Below are positions 1 through 10,774 of a stretch of DNA of 64,000 bases, piece by piece. Every line of letters begins with the position of its first letter. The stretch's first letter is position 1. The notes under the pieces are model-generated. The model did not search any database and was not told where the DNA came from. It saw only the letters and a list, made by a program, of their open reading frames with translations. The stretch spans positions 248,001 to 312,000 of the forward strand of contig NC_031671.1 in assembly GCF_001640025.1 (NCBI RefSeq), read 5' to 3'. The position numbers and the translations under genes were made by a program. This DNA is from Sugiyamaella lignohabitans (taxonomy: Eukaryota; Ascomycota; Dipodascomycetes; Dipodascales; Trichomonascaceae).

Positions 1-209
1 GCACTAAACGAGCTCAGGCATTCTGTGCTTCCAAAGGCAATCTTCCGTACTTTGAAACCAGTGCTAAAGAAGCCACCGGGGTCGAACAAGCGTTTGAAGT
101 AGTCGCACGAAACGCTCTCCAGCAAGAAGACGCCCAAGATTTCAGCCAGGAGTACTCCGACGCTATTAATATCAACCTGGACTCGGACTCCTCCTCCTGT
201 GCCTGTTAA
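1..209 (+). CDS. YPT7: Rab7-type small GTPase, C-terminal fragment (Ypt7-like)
   Basis: Partial gene cut by the left window edge; the frame is read from base 3 and gives 68 residues before TAA. The peptide contains FETSAKE, which is the G5 guanine-binding motif of Rab GTPases, preceded by SKGNLPY as in Rab7/Ypt7. It ends in a Ser/Asp-rich tail and a terminal Cys-Ala-Cys, the double-cysteine signal for geranylgeranylation by Rab GGTase II. In yeast Ypt7 acts on late endosomes and vacuoles, recruiting the HOPS tethering complex for homotypic fusion. The G1-G4 motifs lie outside the window, so Rab7 assignment rests on the C-terminal half only. Another endosomal Rab is the main alternative. Confidence 0.8.
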   Translation, partial: TKRAQAFCASKGNLPYFETSAKEATGVEQAFEVVARNALQQEDAQDFSQEYSDAININLDSDSSSCAC

Positions 210-386
210 TTCTCTCTTCTTCCCAATCAACCATTTCCAGTGTTCCTGGTTTCGGTTCTTTGACTCACACCCTTGACTTTTGTCCCCGCAATTCTCACTA
301 GACTGCCTGCTTATGACTGTCCGACGCCAGCTGCCGTTTTTATTTTATTTTTTGTCTCTTAATCCACATCCTCTGCCGTGTCCTCG

Positions 387-544
387 TGCCTCCGGCGGCT
401 GGGGCTCCGCCCCAGACCCTGGTTGCTCCTCTCGCTCCGCTCGAGTCGTTCCGTCAACGCCCCCTGCCAAGTCCACGGACCTCGCCAACTCCTGCGAAGC
501 AGGAGCAGCCAGGGTCTGGGGCGGAGCCCCAGCCGCCGGAGGCA
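387..544 (+). repeat. GPE palindromic element, full copy (hairpins A-B')
   Basis: Starts TGCCTCCGGCGG and ends CCGCCGGAGGCA. The left arm has CTCTCGCTCCGCTCGAGT (type A) and the right arm CTCCTGCGAAGCAGGAG (type B). It lies 178 bp past the Rab stop codon. Confidence 0.95.
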
Positions 545-869
545 GGCCCCCCAGTCAGTCGGACCCGACCCCGGATTCCAACCCCGGATTTAAGTCTCCC
601 CTTTCGCCCGGGTGCTGCGACCCCGGACTGATGGAGCTTTGAAATATCGCGGCCCGCAATGGCTGTCTCGGGTGTGCGGCCCATCATTGCCGGTTTCGCT
701 GTTATCGGGGTGTCAGAGGCGTGTGGATTGCCGTGTTTATTTTAACTTTGTTTGTCTCCAAATATAAATATAAATATAAATAATCTACCCCGGACCCCAG
801 TTTTTATCCTCACTTCTGGCTATTTTTTTCTCGGCAGTTTTTTTAAGGTGAGTTTGGGGAATGGGGGTT

Positions 870-926
870 TGCCTCCGGCGGCTGGGGCGCTGCCCCAGAC
901 CCCGTTGTGCTCGCTTCGCGAGCGAA
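870..926 (+). repeat. GPE left half-copy, hairpin C
   Basis: Only the left arm is present: the GCCTCCGGCGG tip, a GGGGCGCTGCCCC hairpin, CAGACCCCG and a GCTCGCTTCGCGAGC hairpin. It follows a G-rich flank and a GTGAGT donor-like site at 848. Confidence 0.9.
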
Positions 927-1992
927 CGGGGGAGTTTTGGACGGGGTTTTGGTGGAGAGTGGTGGTTGGCGGGGTCCGCCGTTGGCGAAGTCAGTGACAG
1001 CGGGTGCCACGCTAGCTTGAACGGGGTCTCCATATCTCCGGAACGTCGTCGTGTGCTGCAGTGCATCTTGCGTCGAGCCGCTGATCCAGGCAGCTGCTCA
1101 TGCACTGCTCGACTGCTTTTTTTCCGTTGGGAAATCGCCGCTATTCAACAAATGCATGGGTCTGTTGTTGTGCGTGTGTCGTTCGTTTCCTGCGTGTGTC
1201 TCGGCCTGTTTGTGTGGTTCTTAGTTTTTTACGTTTGTCGGTTGCTTGGTTGATCTGGTGCCGGATGTTTAATTGCCGGTAGTTATGGTTCCGTCTCGAT
1301 TGCCGATGGATGGCGTCTCATCGCTTCTCGACTTTAACTAACTTTGTGCAGTTTTTAGCCTATTTCGGTTCCGTCTTTTTATTGTTGTTTTAAGTAAGTC
1401 TGTTGTGATTGCGACAACCCCTGCTGCTCCCATATGTACTCTTTTGTTGGTGCTTCTGCTGGTGCTTCTGCGGGTTCACCTTCTGGTAAATACTGGTGCA
1501 TTCGGTCGGCGGAATTGTCCATTGAAGAACGGTACGGCTTGCGGCCAGTCTCAAATATGTGAATGTTTTGCGTGATAGAGCATGATTCAGGGCTCATGTG
1601 ATTGGACAGAGTTGTTGCTTGATGCGGCATATAGCGCTTGTTGACGCAGTTAGGCATGGCTCGACACTGCTTGACGCTCAAGGTACACCCCCTACTTTCC
1701 CCCTGAATCTGTACTGTTCTGGTGGGGGTCGTGATTTGATCGATGGGGGTCGTTGTCTGCAAACCGGTTTTTGACCGATACCGGCGGGGCTTTTGGACGT
1801 CGGAACCATGTCAATGATAAGACACTACTTTCTCTCTTTTCGGTTAACTTTTTTAAGTTCTGACCATCGACTGTTAATTTCCGTTTTGTGTCTTGGGTTT
1901 TGTCAACCTTTCCGGTGGTGATGTTTTTTCCCACTGGGTGTATTGTGCTCCGAATGTCTACTGTCTGTTTCCTCGTCAATTTATGTCCGGTA

Positions 1993-4407
1993 ATGCCTGA
2001 AAAAATGGCGTCGTATCTGCATGCCTCGATGCACCAATCGGCCTTCTTCTGTTCTCTTTCGGAAGATCGCTATTATGACTGCATTACTACGCCAGGGCTG
2101 CTATTCGAAACTTTGGCGGTGATAACATTTTGTGTTTGGCATCTGGAGCTGGGGTTGACGCTTGTTCATTTGGTTCCTGTTGGCTAACTTGAGTTGCAGA
2201 TTTTTGGCATTTTCGGTTTTATCTTTTTTTTTTCCGGTTCTTTTTTATCAATTGTCAAGATCAATAATAAATAATGACTGTAGCTGAGTCCCACGTTGTA
2301 CAGGCTCGTCATACTCCTCAGGCGTTTTTTGAGTAGGTTTTTTTTTTGCGGTTTTGATCTGGCGGTTGGGGTGGCCTCCGGCGGCTGGGGCGCTGCCCCA
2401 GACCCCGTTGTTGCTCGCTTCGCGAGCAAGCTCGTTGTGGATCCACTGGGCTGGTGGATTCGTTTATACTAACTGGTGGATAGCAAACACCCTTCCAAGA
2501 CACATCTGAGCTCTTTTGATCACTATAGCCAGCTCTATAAAGAGTCAATTGAGAACCCCGACAAGTTTTTCGGCGATGCTGCTAGAGAATTATTAAGTTG
2601 GGACAGAGATTTCAAGACCGTCAGCTCGGGTGGTTTTGAACATGGTGATGTTGCTTGGTTCTTAGAGGGCCAGCTCAATGCTTCTTATAACTGTGTTGAC
2701 AGACACGCTTTTGCCAATCCTGAAAAGATTGCTCTTATCTATGAAGCAGATGATGCCAAGGATTCCCGTAATGTCACCTACGGTGAATTGCTCCGTCAAG
2801 TATCCAAATTGGCTGCTGTCTTGACCTCTTTTGGTGTTAAAAAAGGTGATACCGTAGCTATCTACTTGCCCAATATTCCTGAGGCCATTGTCGCTCTTTT
2901 GGCTGTCACCCGTATTGGTGCTATCCACTCTGTCATCTTCGCTGGTTTCTCATCTGGTTCTCTTAAGGACCGTATTAATGATGCCAAGTGTAAGGTCATT
3001 ATTACCAGTGACGAGGGCCGTCGTGGTGGTAAGACTGTTTATACCAAGAAGATTGTCGATGACAGTCTCAAGAACGCTCCTTCTATCGAAAAGGTTCTTG
3101 TTTTCAAGAGAACTGGTTCTGAGATCCCTTGGACCGAGGGCCGTGATTTCTGGTGGCACGAGGAACTCGATAAGCAACGTGCTTATTCTCCTCCTGTTGC
3201 TGTCAACTCTGAGGACCCTCTTTTCTTACTATACACTTCAGGTTCCACCGGTTCTCCAAAGGGTGTTGTACACTCGACTGCTGGTTACTTACTCGGTGCT
3301 GCCATTACTGCTAAGCATGTGTTCGATATTCAAGAGAAGGATATCCTCTTCACAGCTGGTGACGTCGGTTGGATCACTGGCCACACCTATGCTCTTTATG
3401 CTCCTCTTCTTCTCGGTGCTACTAGTGTTATTTTTGAAGGCACCCCTGCATACCCCAACTTGTCTCGTTACTGGCAAATCATTGAAAAGTACAAGGTTAC
3501 TCAGTTCTACGTTGCTCCTACTGCCTTGAGACTGCTCAAGAGAGGTGGTGAAGAGTTTATTACTGGTCACGACTTGTCTTCTCTCAGAACTCTTGGCTCC
3601 GTCGGTGAGCCAATTGCCGGTGAGATCTGGGAGTGGTACCACGAGTTGATTGGTAACAGCGAATGCCACATTGCTGATACCTACTGGCAAACTGAGACTG
3701 GCTCTCATATCATTGCTCCTCTTGCTGGTATTACTCCCATGAAGCCCGGTAGTGCTTCGTTCCCTTTTTTCGGCATTGATTTGGCCATTATTGACCCTGT
3801 CACTGGAAAGGAGCTCGTTGGCAATGATGTCGAGGGTGTTCTTGCTGTCAAGAAGCCCTGGCCATCTATTGCCAGATCCGTTTGGGGTGCTCACCAAAGA
3901 TATCTCGATACCTACTTGAAGCCATACCCCGGTCTCTACTTCACGGGAGACGGTGCTGCTCGTGACCACGAAGGTTTCTACTGGATCCGTGGCCGTGTTG
4001 ACGACGTTGTCAACGTGTCTGGCCACAGACTGTCGACTGCCGAGATCGAGGCCTCGCTCATCGAGCACCACAGTGTTGCCGAGTCGGCTGTTGTCGGCGT
4101 CAGCGACGACTTGACTGGTCAAGCCGTCATTGCATTCGTCTCGCTCAAGGACGGATTCGACCACACCCAAGAAATCAAGAAAGAGCTCATCATGCACGTC
4201 CGCAAGGAAATCGGTCCCTTCGCTGCCCCTAAGACCGTTATCGTCATCGATGACCTGCCCAAGACTAGATCCGGCAAGATCATGAGACGTATTCTCCGCA
4301 AGATCGTGTCCAACGAGGCTGACTCTATCGGCGACATCTCCACCCTCAACAACCCCCAATCCGTCGACCAAATCATTGCTGCTGTCGATATCCAGCTCAA
4401 GAAATAA
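1993..4407 (+). CDS. ACS: Acetyl-CoA synthetase (AMP-forming)
   Basis: Activates acetate to acetyl-CoA through acetyl-AMP in the cytosol and nucleus, supplying lipid synthesis and histone acetylation. Visible motifs: the adenylate P-loop [41 protein letters not shown] and the C-terminal [10 protein letters not shown], which holds the acetylation-regulated lysine. The open frame runs from 2476 but begins with GTG. Just there is TATACTAACTGGTGGATAG, a branch point plus acceptor ending at 2483, so exon 2 starts at 2484. A phase-compatible first exon is 1993-2012 (ATG then six codons plus two bases, donor GTATCT). It would give MPEKMASKHPSK and a protein of about 646 residues, the usual family length. 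The enzyme identity is certain; exon 1 is inferred, and its donor is not a strong consensus. The proposed intron contains a half GPE. Confidence 0.93.
2373..2432 (+). repeat. GPE left half-copy, hairpin C
   Basis: GCCTCCGGCGG tip, GGGGCGCTGCCCC hairpin, then GCTCGCTTCGCGAGC. It lies about 50 bp before the acceptor of the proposed first intron of the acetyl-CoA synthetase gene. Confidence 0.9.
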
Positions 4408-4447
4408 TGTAATAAATCTACTCTAATAATTCTTCTTTACGGGGACA

Positions 4448-4585
4448 TGCCTCCGGCGGCTGGGGCTGCGCCCCAGACCCCGTTGCTCCTCTCGCTGCGC
4501 TCGAGTCGTTCCGTCGACGGTCCCAGCCATCTCCTGCGGAGCAGGAGCTACGGGGTCTGGGGCAGAGCCCCAGCCGCCGGAGGCA
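4448..4585 (+). repeat. GPE full copy (A-B')
   Basis: Complete element with TGCC and GGCA ends, starting 41 bp after the acetyl-CoA synthetase stop. Its centre contains CCGTCGACGG, itself a palindrome, between the A and B hairpins. Confidence 0.95.
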
Positions 4586-4908
4586 ATGCCACCTGACAAC
4601 GGTGTCGATCCCCCGCCCCCTGCGTTGACAGCGGCGATCAGGGTCGCATATGCAACCTAAAATTAAACCTAATCTGGCTGAAGTGCCCGGGGAGCTAGTG
4701 GGGTATTTATTCTAACAACTGTAAATCGATTTATTTGTGAATATATCTGTTGCTATTTAAAGGTTGTGCGTTTGTGAAATATGGATCTGGAGTCATATGA
4801 CGGTCAGTTAGGGAACATAATATTCCTTGAGAGTACTAGCATCCTCTCCATTCCCTCCATGATTTGACTTTTTTACCCTCCCAGCCAGCACTCCTGGCGG
4901 TCCACGTA

Positions 4909-4970
4909 CCGACTCGAGCGCAGCGAGAGGAGCCACGGGGTCTGGGGCCGAGGCCCAGTCGCCGGAGGCA
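4909..4970 (+). repeat. GPE right half-copy, hairpin A'
   Basis: GACTCGAGCGCAGCGAG hairpin, GGGTCTGGGG, then the right tip GTCGCCGGAGGCA. The left half is absent. Confidence 0.88.
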
Positions 4971-5259
4971 ATGGTGGGCCCGTGCGAGGCTGATGAGCAT
5001 ATTCCGCGCGGTTAAATTGATCGACAGATAACAGTTGTAGCTTAAATCCGTTCTTATTTACGGGTTCGATAAAGGGCCTTGGCGGACATAATTGAAGGGA
5101 ACAGTAGGTTTTGGATCTTGTTGTCGGAAAGAGAATTGATCTGAAGTGCAGTTGTGTGTTTGAGGTTTGCTGCTGCCACGGATTTCTGATAGAGAGATTT
5201 AAAAGTATTTCACGAGGCAATTTCAACGACGAAGAGATTATTATTTCCTGCACCTCAAC

Positions 5260-6410
5260 ATGGCAGATATAGCTTTTGAACGAACGGGACGAACTTTGAC
5301 ACATCCCGAGCCCCATTCCAGGAGCCAAACTCCTCAGTTTCTTCGGCCAGCGGTCTCGCAAGACCGATCTCGTGCACGCTCCGCTTCACCAGCAATTGGG
5401 TAGGTTATCATTGTTCAGACATTGTCGCTGATTTAGAGCTTCTCGACTCACGGTACTCCTGAATATCATCAGGAAACGAGTCGAATAATTCACTTCCAGC
5501 CTGTCAAGTTATTTATTAGGGTTATAGACAATTACTAACTTGTTATACAGTACCACGCAGTTTCAGCGCCGTGTGGCCTTTGATACCTTCGACAACAAAG
5601 AAGCGACCGACTTCTCGCTGACACTTCGATCTAAACATGCTGATTACGAATATAGCCGGCTGACACGAACTATTCTTATTGGTGTCGATAATGACAAGCA
5701 CTCCGAGGCGGCTCTAGAATGGCTTATGGAGGAGCTTGTGGAAGACGGCGACGAGGTCGTCTGTTTACGGGCATTTGATCCAAGTAAGTTGGGATTCGGG
5801 TTTGCCTCCGGCGGCTGGGGCTTCGCCCCAGACCCCGTGGTGCTCGCTTCGCGAGCGTTTGTGGGTAGTGGACTAACGTGGTTTAGGTGTCCGACTGACT
5901 CAGGCCATGGCTCTTGAAGAAAGGCAGTATAGGTTTGAAGGTGAGAGGTTCCTTCGACAGATTCTTGCGAAGAATGTTAATAATAAGAAATTGTCTCTGA
6001 TTGTAGAGTTTCCCGTTGGAAAGATCGAGGACATGATTCAGCGTATGATTCAAATCTACGAGCCTGCTATACTCGTGGTCGGTACTCGTGGTAGGTCTAT
6101 GGACGGTTTCAAAGGTCTTTTATTACCAGGTTCAGTATCAAAATACTGTTTACAACACTCTCCAGTTCCAGTTATTGTAGTACGAGGCATTCAAAAGCTG
6201 GCGAAAAGAAAGGCTAAGAGAGATGCCGACCCGGCTCGTCGAGCCTATCGTGAGATGCTTTATCAAGCTCAACTACCCGCTATGAAATTATATCCACAGG
6301 GTAGCACCGGTAAACAGCTGGCTCCTACAATTCCCGCATTCCTTCGTCCTGATCATTACGGCAGTCGTTCAGCAACTCCATCACGGCCATCAACACCTGC
6401 TGGTCACTAG
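5260..6410 (+). CDS. Universal stress protein (UspA-domain), three exons
   Basis: Assembled as exons 5260-5399, 5551-5783 and 5887-6410 (298 residues). Donors are GTAGGT and GTAAGT; both acceptors follow CTAAC branch points, and both phases match. The N-terminus (MADIAFERTG) is a short Ser/Arg/Pro-rich extension. The Usp fold begins near RTILIGVDNDKHSEAALEW and continues to AILVVGTRGRSMDGFKG and PVPVIVVRG, resembling the nucleotide-binding Gly-rich loop of the family. A basic and Pro/Ser-rich tail follows. Fungal proteins of this type are poorly characterised; a stress-signalling role is known only by family. Intron 2 (103 nt) is half made of a GPE half-copy, and intron 1 can fold through TCGACTC and GAGTCGA arms. 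Confidence 0.85.
5803..5856 (+). repeat. GPE left half-copy inside an intron, hairpin C
   Basis: GCCTCCGGCGG tip, GGGGCTTCGCCCC hairpin and GCTCGCTTCGCGAGC hairpin. It occupies more than half of intron 2 (5784-5886) of the universal stress protein gene. Confidence 0.92.
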
Positions 6411-6504
6411 AATTAGTAAACAACTGGGAAACAGAAGAAAAGATAAAGATGTCGACCTGGTCTCTTCGCATATTTACAGTCACATAAAAATTTTAGAAGG
6501 AGAC

Positions 6505-7671
6505 TCATGGCAGCTCACTATCGACTTGTGACTCTGACTTATAAGGCTTCATATCGTACTGACGATGGTTGATGAATGGTTCGTTGATAGCATCGCGAAA
6601 CACTTTGGCTTTTGTAGAACCCCATCCATGAATAAGCTCGACATTATCACCACCATCTAAAATGGCATTTTTCAGACTGCCAAAATTGGCTACAAGAGTG
6701 ACTGCATCGGTCTTGTTAATGCTCGACCGCGATATTCGATTCATGACCTCAATAAGCTGCTCTTTATATGACTCTTTTTTCTGGCCTGAAATGCCTGTGG
6801 CAGAAGCATTTTCCAGTTGTTTTAAAAGAACTAGATATTTACCGGCCTCTTCCATGTTCCAGGTGATAATCATTTGTAAACCTGCTCGAAGTGATATAAT
6901 GTCCAACTCTAATAATGCCGCTGCTGGGTTGTCAACATCCACTAGAACCAACAGCACTCGATGTTCGAATGCTTTATTTAATTGCTGAATCCTCTTATAT
7001 ATGTATTCCTTGTGAATGTTATGATATTTAATAGAAAGAAACAATGCGCAAGAGTTGTGTCCTGTAATGAAATCAGGGACTATATCATCCATATAATAAC
7101 CCACTCCTCGAATATGTTTCAACACAGGATTTTGCTTTTGTTTCTTCGCATTCACAATTATACTCGAGGTAGTATTAGCTTTTGCAGTTGATGTGGAACC
7201 TGGTGTCGCTGATGAAGCTGATGTAGTATTAGTAGGTAGCGACGATGATGTTGTTGGTGACGCCCTTGAATAGGTTGACATGCCCGAATTGGCAGCTCGA
7301 TAGTGGCCAGAAGGACCAGGAACGGACGAGGCACCGTATGAACGTTTACTAGGGCCTGATCCAGAGCCATTGGCAGCAGTTGAACTTCCACTGCTATAAG
7401 AAGTAGATGTTGCACTGGCTCCTGTCTGTCTGCTGTTGAGAATAGGAATATTGGTACCTGAAATTTGAATTCCGGTTCTTGCCACAGTGCTAGTAGCTAG
7501 TGGAGGAGCAGGTGCTGAATTCGAATTCGAACCACCTGGAGTTGCTTGGTTGGAGGGTGGAGCTGAGCCGCTGCTGGCACCATTGCTATTACTGCTACCA
7601 TTATTATTACCAGACTTTCCACGGAGAGCAGCCGCTGCCTTTAAAATTGCAGCAGTTCGGTCAGCCTCCAT
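6505..7671 (-). CDS. RAD10: DNA excision-repair nuclease subunit Rad10/ERCC1
   Basis: Non-catalytic partner of the Rad1/XPF endonuclease. It makes the 5' incision in nucleotide excision repair and acts in single-strand annealing in the nucleus. The 388-residue product has a low-complexity Ser/Gly/Asn-rich first 165 residues. The ERCC1 central domain follows from about residue 170: SSIIVNAKKQKQNPVLKHIR, then GVGYYMDDIVPDF and the variant nuclease-like core VLVLVDVDN. Near residues 310-360 comes a tandem helix-hairpin-helix region (LVANFGSLKNAI, then HGWGSTKAKVFRDA). The nuclease motif of XPF is absent, as expected for ERCC1. No intron is needed. It is divergent from the prefoldin gene, with 362 bp between the starts. 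Confidence 0.93.
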   Translation of the reverse strand: MEADRTAAILKAAAALRGKSGNNNGSSNSNGASSGSAPPSNQATPGGSNSNSAPAPPLATSTVARTGIQISGTNIPILNSRQTGASATSTSYSSGSSTAANGSGSGPSKRSYGASSVPGPSGHYRAANSGMSTYSRASPTTSSSLPTNTTSASSATPGSTSTAKANTTSSIIVNAKKQKQNPVLKHIRGVGYYMDDIVPDFITGHNSCALFLSIKYHNIHKEYIYKRIQQLNKAFEHRVLLVLVDVDNPAAALLELDIISLRAGLQMIITWNMEEAGKYLVLLKQLENASATGISGQKKESYKEQLIEVMNRISRSSINKTDAVTLVANFGSLKNAILDGGDNVELIHGWGSTKAKVFRDAINEPFINHRQYDMKPYKSESQVDSELP

Positions 7672-7967
7672 TGCAACAGGATATTTTATATTATAACAGT
7701 CGAAGAAATCACTTCCAGTCCGAAGGTGTTGGGATAATGTGTGCTATGAACCCCAGATTTTAACAGCAATGAATATCCTGAGACCTGAATAATGAACACT
7801 GCCAGAACTTTTCAGACTCTTAATCTGCTTAGAAAGAGCTCTCAATAGATTATCGTAGAAATTTGCAAGATCAATCAGTCGTATAAATATATAATAACCA
7901 AAGAACCGAGTCCAGCGATTTCCCGTGGATGTCCAAGAGGTATATGCAGTTAAAAGACGTTTTTTGG

Positions 7968-8016
7968 TGAAGATGAATTGATGTCGGTGCAGATCACTGA
8001 CATCGATTCATCTTCA
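7968..8016. promoter_or_regulatory. Hairpin just upstream of the prefoldin start codon
   Basis: TGAAGATGAATtGATGTC is followed after 13 bases by GACATCgATTCATCTTCA, an 18-bp inverted repeat with a single mismatch. The stem ends 17 bp before the ATG, so it would sit in the 5' leader or core promoter. Function unknown. Confidence 0.6.
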
Positions 8017-8033
8017 TATATTGCAAGAAAAAA

Positions 8034-9132
8034 ATGGCCGAGTCCGGACAAACTACCAGTAGTAAGTATTACAGCCTAATGCTTTTCAGTTAAATTGATC
8101 TATATTCGAGAATTGCATTAATTGAATCTATAGCGATTAATAAAGCCACCATTTTTTCATCTCTTTAGTGGCTGCTTGAGCTGAAACTAACATCTCCAGT
8201 TGATCTGGCTTCACTGACCCCCCAACAGCTGGCTGAGGTTAAACAACAATTGGAACAAGAAGTAGACCACTTAAGTGAGTCGTTCCAAAAATTACGACAA
8301 GCACAAGCCAAGTTTCAAGAATGTGCTGACACTGTTAAGAAGACCTCTGTGCCAGAGAATGAAGGTATGTAAACGGGTTCTTGAACGATCCGTCCATAGT
8401 CAGTGGTTTCTTACCGAGCTATGAACAGGTGTCTGAAACCCAACAATTACTCTATTGTAATTGTCTCAAGAGCCAAGGGTAAACAACGAAAAGTTATAGC
8501 TCACTCTCTCCACGTTCAGAGTTCTGCTCTGAAGCATTCTCAGTGGAAGCATGTGGGCCATTATTTGAACTACACAATACGACTGTGGCTCAACTTTAAC
8601 TGTTACTGGAAATGGGAGAACATGCTGAAGTGCCTCGAATAGTAATTCTGATGAGCTCAATACTAACAATTAAATAGACAAGCCCATTCTGGTACCCCTG
8701 ACTTCGTCCCTATATGTGCCCGGTAGGATGTCCGACATCGAGACATACATGGTGGACGTAGGCACTGGATATTACGTAGAAAAGGTATGTTACAGCCCGG
8801 ACAGCTTAAAAATGAACACTTCTGCACCGACTTTCTGATCACAGTGCATGCTAACACATTACCAGAAATCAGACGATGCCGTCAAGTTCTTCAACAGCAA
8901 GGTTGCCACACTAAGCAAAAATCTGAAAGACTTGGAGACGGTTGTCAATGGAAAAGTGTCGAATCTCCGAGCAGTTGAGAGCGGTAAGTGCTAACTGACG
9001 ATAACCTCCGGCGGCTGGGACTCTGCCCCAGCCGCCGGGAACAATGCCCCGTCCCTTACATGATCTAACATGAGACCAGTTCTTCAACAGAAAATAGCTT
9101 CTGCGAGTGCACCAGCTGCTAGTTCTCAATAG
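8034..9132 (+). CDS. GIM5: Prefoldin subunit 5 (Gim5), five exons
   Basis: Assembled as 8034-8061, 8200-8364, 8678-8784, 8866-8983 and 9080-9132 (156 residues). All five exon phases join cleanly, donors are GTAAGT or GTATGT, and the introns carry CTAAC branch points. An alpha-class prefoldin: an N-terminal coiled coil from [19 protein letters not shown], a beta-hairpin region with [13 protein letters not shown] and [11 protein letters not shown], and a C-terminal coiled coil. The cytosolic prefoldin hexamer delivers unfolded actin and tubulin to the CCT chaperonin. [11 protein letters not shown] is characteristic of subunit 5. The gene is so exon-fragmented that no long ORF reveals it. Intron 4 (96 nt) contains a miniature GPE. 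Confidence 0.93.
9004..9044 (+). repeat. Miniature GPE (tips only) inside prefoldin intron 4
   Basis: The left tip CCTCCGGCGGCTGGG is joined almost directly to the right tip CCCCAGCCGCCGGGA, with the inner hairpins missing. It lies inside intron 8984-9079. Confidence 0.88.
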
Positions 9133-10186
9133 TAGAAGCATGCGACTAGTGTTGCTGCTGTATATAGTATGAATGATCATGATATTACTCTCTTATGTCT
9201 TCGGCGGTTGGGTCTGTTTTACGGGTTATTTGACTCAACCCAATTGGCTCATCTTGAAAGTGAATAAATATAAATAGAATAAGGGGGCCACTTCGAGCAT
9301 ATCACAACACTAGGAGCAAAAACTTGCTTTAAAAATATGCGAGGGTCTCTACTTACCAGAGCTATTTTCATTCTTGATTTGAACAACAGGTGTCGACACA
9401 AGCTCGGTTGTATACTCCGCTAGTTGTTGGAAAATGTTGACCAAGCTGAGCAGTCGAAGTCATAAGAAAAGTGTTTTTAAAGTCGCATTACTATGAATTA
9501 TCTGCCCTTCAAGGTCCGAGGAACAACTCTAAAATCTACAGCGTACTTTCTATTAATTTTATAGTTATTTTTTATATTCTCCACACAATACTTGGAGACT
9601 CGTTAGGCACGACAGGACATATCTATCTATAGCTATCGTGAAATTATGTGATGCCAGTAGATTAGCTAGCAGCATCGCTATATTCCCACCATATTTGAAA
9701 TATTGTTACTCGATAGATCAGCTTCCTATGAACTATTTTCAGTATAATGTCGTCGCAGGGATCGTCACACAGGCAGTAAGAAATGCAAGATAGAACTAAG
9801 ATGTACGAAAATGCAAAACCAAATTCAGGGGTAGATGCAGTGCAGTGATCAAAAATACCAGTAGACAGACAAAGTCCGCTCATTAACAGTAGTGAGTAAA
9901 GATATTAGAAAGAGGCACACGTTTTAATTTAAGTACAGAGATTAGCGATAAAATAATCACATTACAACGAACTGTTTCTGTATCTATATCGTTCCAGGTA
10001 CTTTGTGCAAGTTTGGGAACTTATGTGCTTGTCCATCCAGACGACCATATAAAGTGCAAGCTAGCAAAACAAAAAACACAGGATACTAAACTAATATTTT
10101 TACTTAGCGAGTCTATCATTATTAATGACAACTGTAAATGAAATAGACTGTTAGCTTCTGTCAACCAACCAGGGTGAGTCGAAGAC

Positions 10187-10322
10187 AGCCTCCGGCGGTT
10201 GGGCCGCCCCAGACCCCACTTCTCCTCTCGCTACGCTCGAGTGGTTCCTCCGACGGTCCCAGCTATCTCCTGCGAAGCAGGAGCCACGGGGTCTGGGGCG
10301 GAGCCCCAGTCGACGGAGGCAA
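10187..10322 (+). repeat. GPE full copy (A-B')
   Basis: GCCTCCGGCGGTTGGG left end, type A hairpin CTCGCTACGCTCGAG, type B hairpin CTCCTGCGAAGCAGGAG, and right end CCCCAGTCGACGGAGGC. Both tips carry a few substitutions, and the left GGGGC hairpin is shortened. Confidence 0.92.
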
Positions 10323-10648
10323 CGTGCCTCAGTAGCTTAGCTTCTCTGTCAGCTGTTAGAGGTGGTTTTAAAGCACGAATTACTAAGCTTTATCAGCAGT
10401 AGTTCGTTAACTCCGAGAGACAGTTGTTTAGATCCATGTGGTCCTGGATTTAATAGGCTGGTGGTAGAGTGGAAGTTTAAACTACTCCGCGGACATCGCG
10501 GGATGAACCTTATTTCGTCCGTTTCCGCCGGCGGAGCTGCCGATCTGTGCAGACCGTTGTGCCCTGCTTCATGTATGTCAACCGTAACTCCATGGGATAA
10601 TGTGTGGAGCTTATAAACATTGGTGTAAGAATGTCGAGTCCAAACACC

Positions 10649-10655
10649 TATAAAA
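10649..10655 (+). promoter_or_regulatory. TATA box of SDR1
   Basis: TATAAAA followed by GCAGAGG, 120 bp before the SDR1 ATG. A T/C- and A/C-rich leader typical of highly expressed yeast genes follows. Confidence 0.55.
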
Positions 10656-10774
10656 GCAGAGGAATTGTCCTCGAAGTTATCCTGGTTTTTCTCTACTCTC
10701 AACTACTTCATTGAATCATCTCATAATATCTACCAACAACAACTCTTACATCGGTATCTATTACAATCATAAAC

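Larger units (their letters stand above)
210..1992. other. Intergenic region / probable long 5' leader of acetyl-CoA synthetase
   Basis: No convincing gene in about 1.8 kb. It holds two GC-rich palindromic elements (387-544 and 870-926) and a T-rich stretch. Splice-like signals occur: GTGAGT at 848, and CTAAC followed by TGCAG ending at 1350. These could belong to a spliced 5' untranslated leader. Short ORFs here either cross the palindromes or show no recognisable similarity. Confidence 0.5.
4408..5259. other. Intergenic region with two GPE copies
   Basis: Separates the acetyl-CoA synthetase stop from the start of the universal stress protein gene. Apart from one full and one half palindromic element it is ordinary AT-rich spacer, with no supported ORF or RNA gene. 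Confidence 0.6.
9133..10774. other. Gene-free interval upstream of SDR1
   Basis: About 1.6 kb of AT-rich sequence without a supported gene on either strand. It contains one full GPE (10187-10322). The last few hundred bases are the SDR1 promoter, with TATAAAA at 10649. Confidence 0.55.

Noticed and set aside
861..1253. 130-codon plus-strand ORF and many similar ORFs of 60-150 codons over the palindromes
   Set aside because: They are translations of the GPE repeat (recurring SGGWGSAPDP and PAAGAPPQT peptides in all frames), caused by absence of stops in GC-rich sequence.
1379..1762. 127-codon minus-strand ORF in the ACS leader
   Set aside because: Low-complexity Thr/Gln/Pro-rich translation without motifs; more likely chance open frame in a leader region.
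2476..2478. GTG as the start codon of acetyl-CoA synthetase
   Set aside because: A branch point and acceptor overlap exactly this place, and eukaryotic nuclear genes rarely use GTG; an upstream exon explains the reading frame.
3289..4371. 360-codon minus-strand ORF opposite acetyl-CoA synthetase
   Set aside because: Antisense shadow of a strongly codon-biased gene; no recognisable motif, and it lies wholly within a certain coding region.
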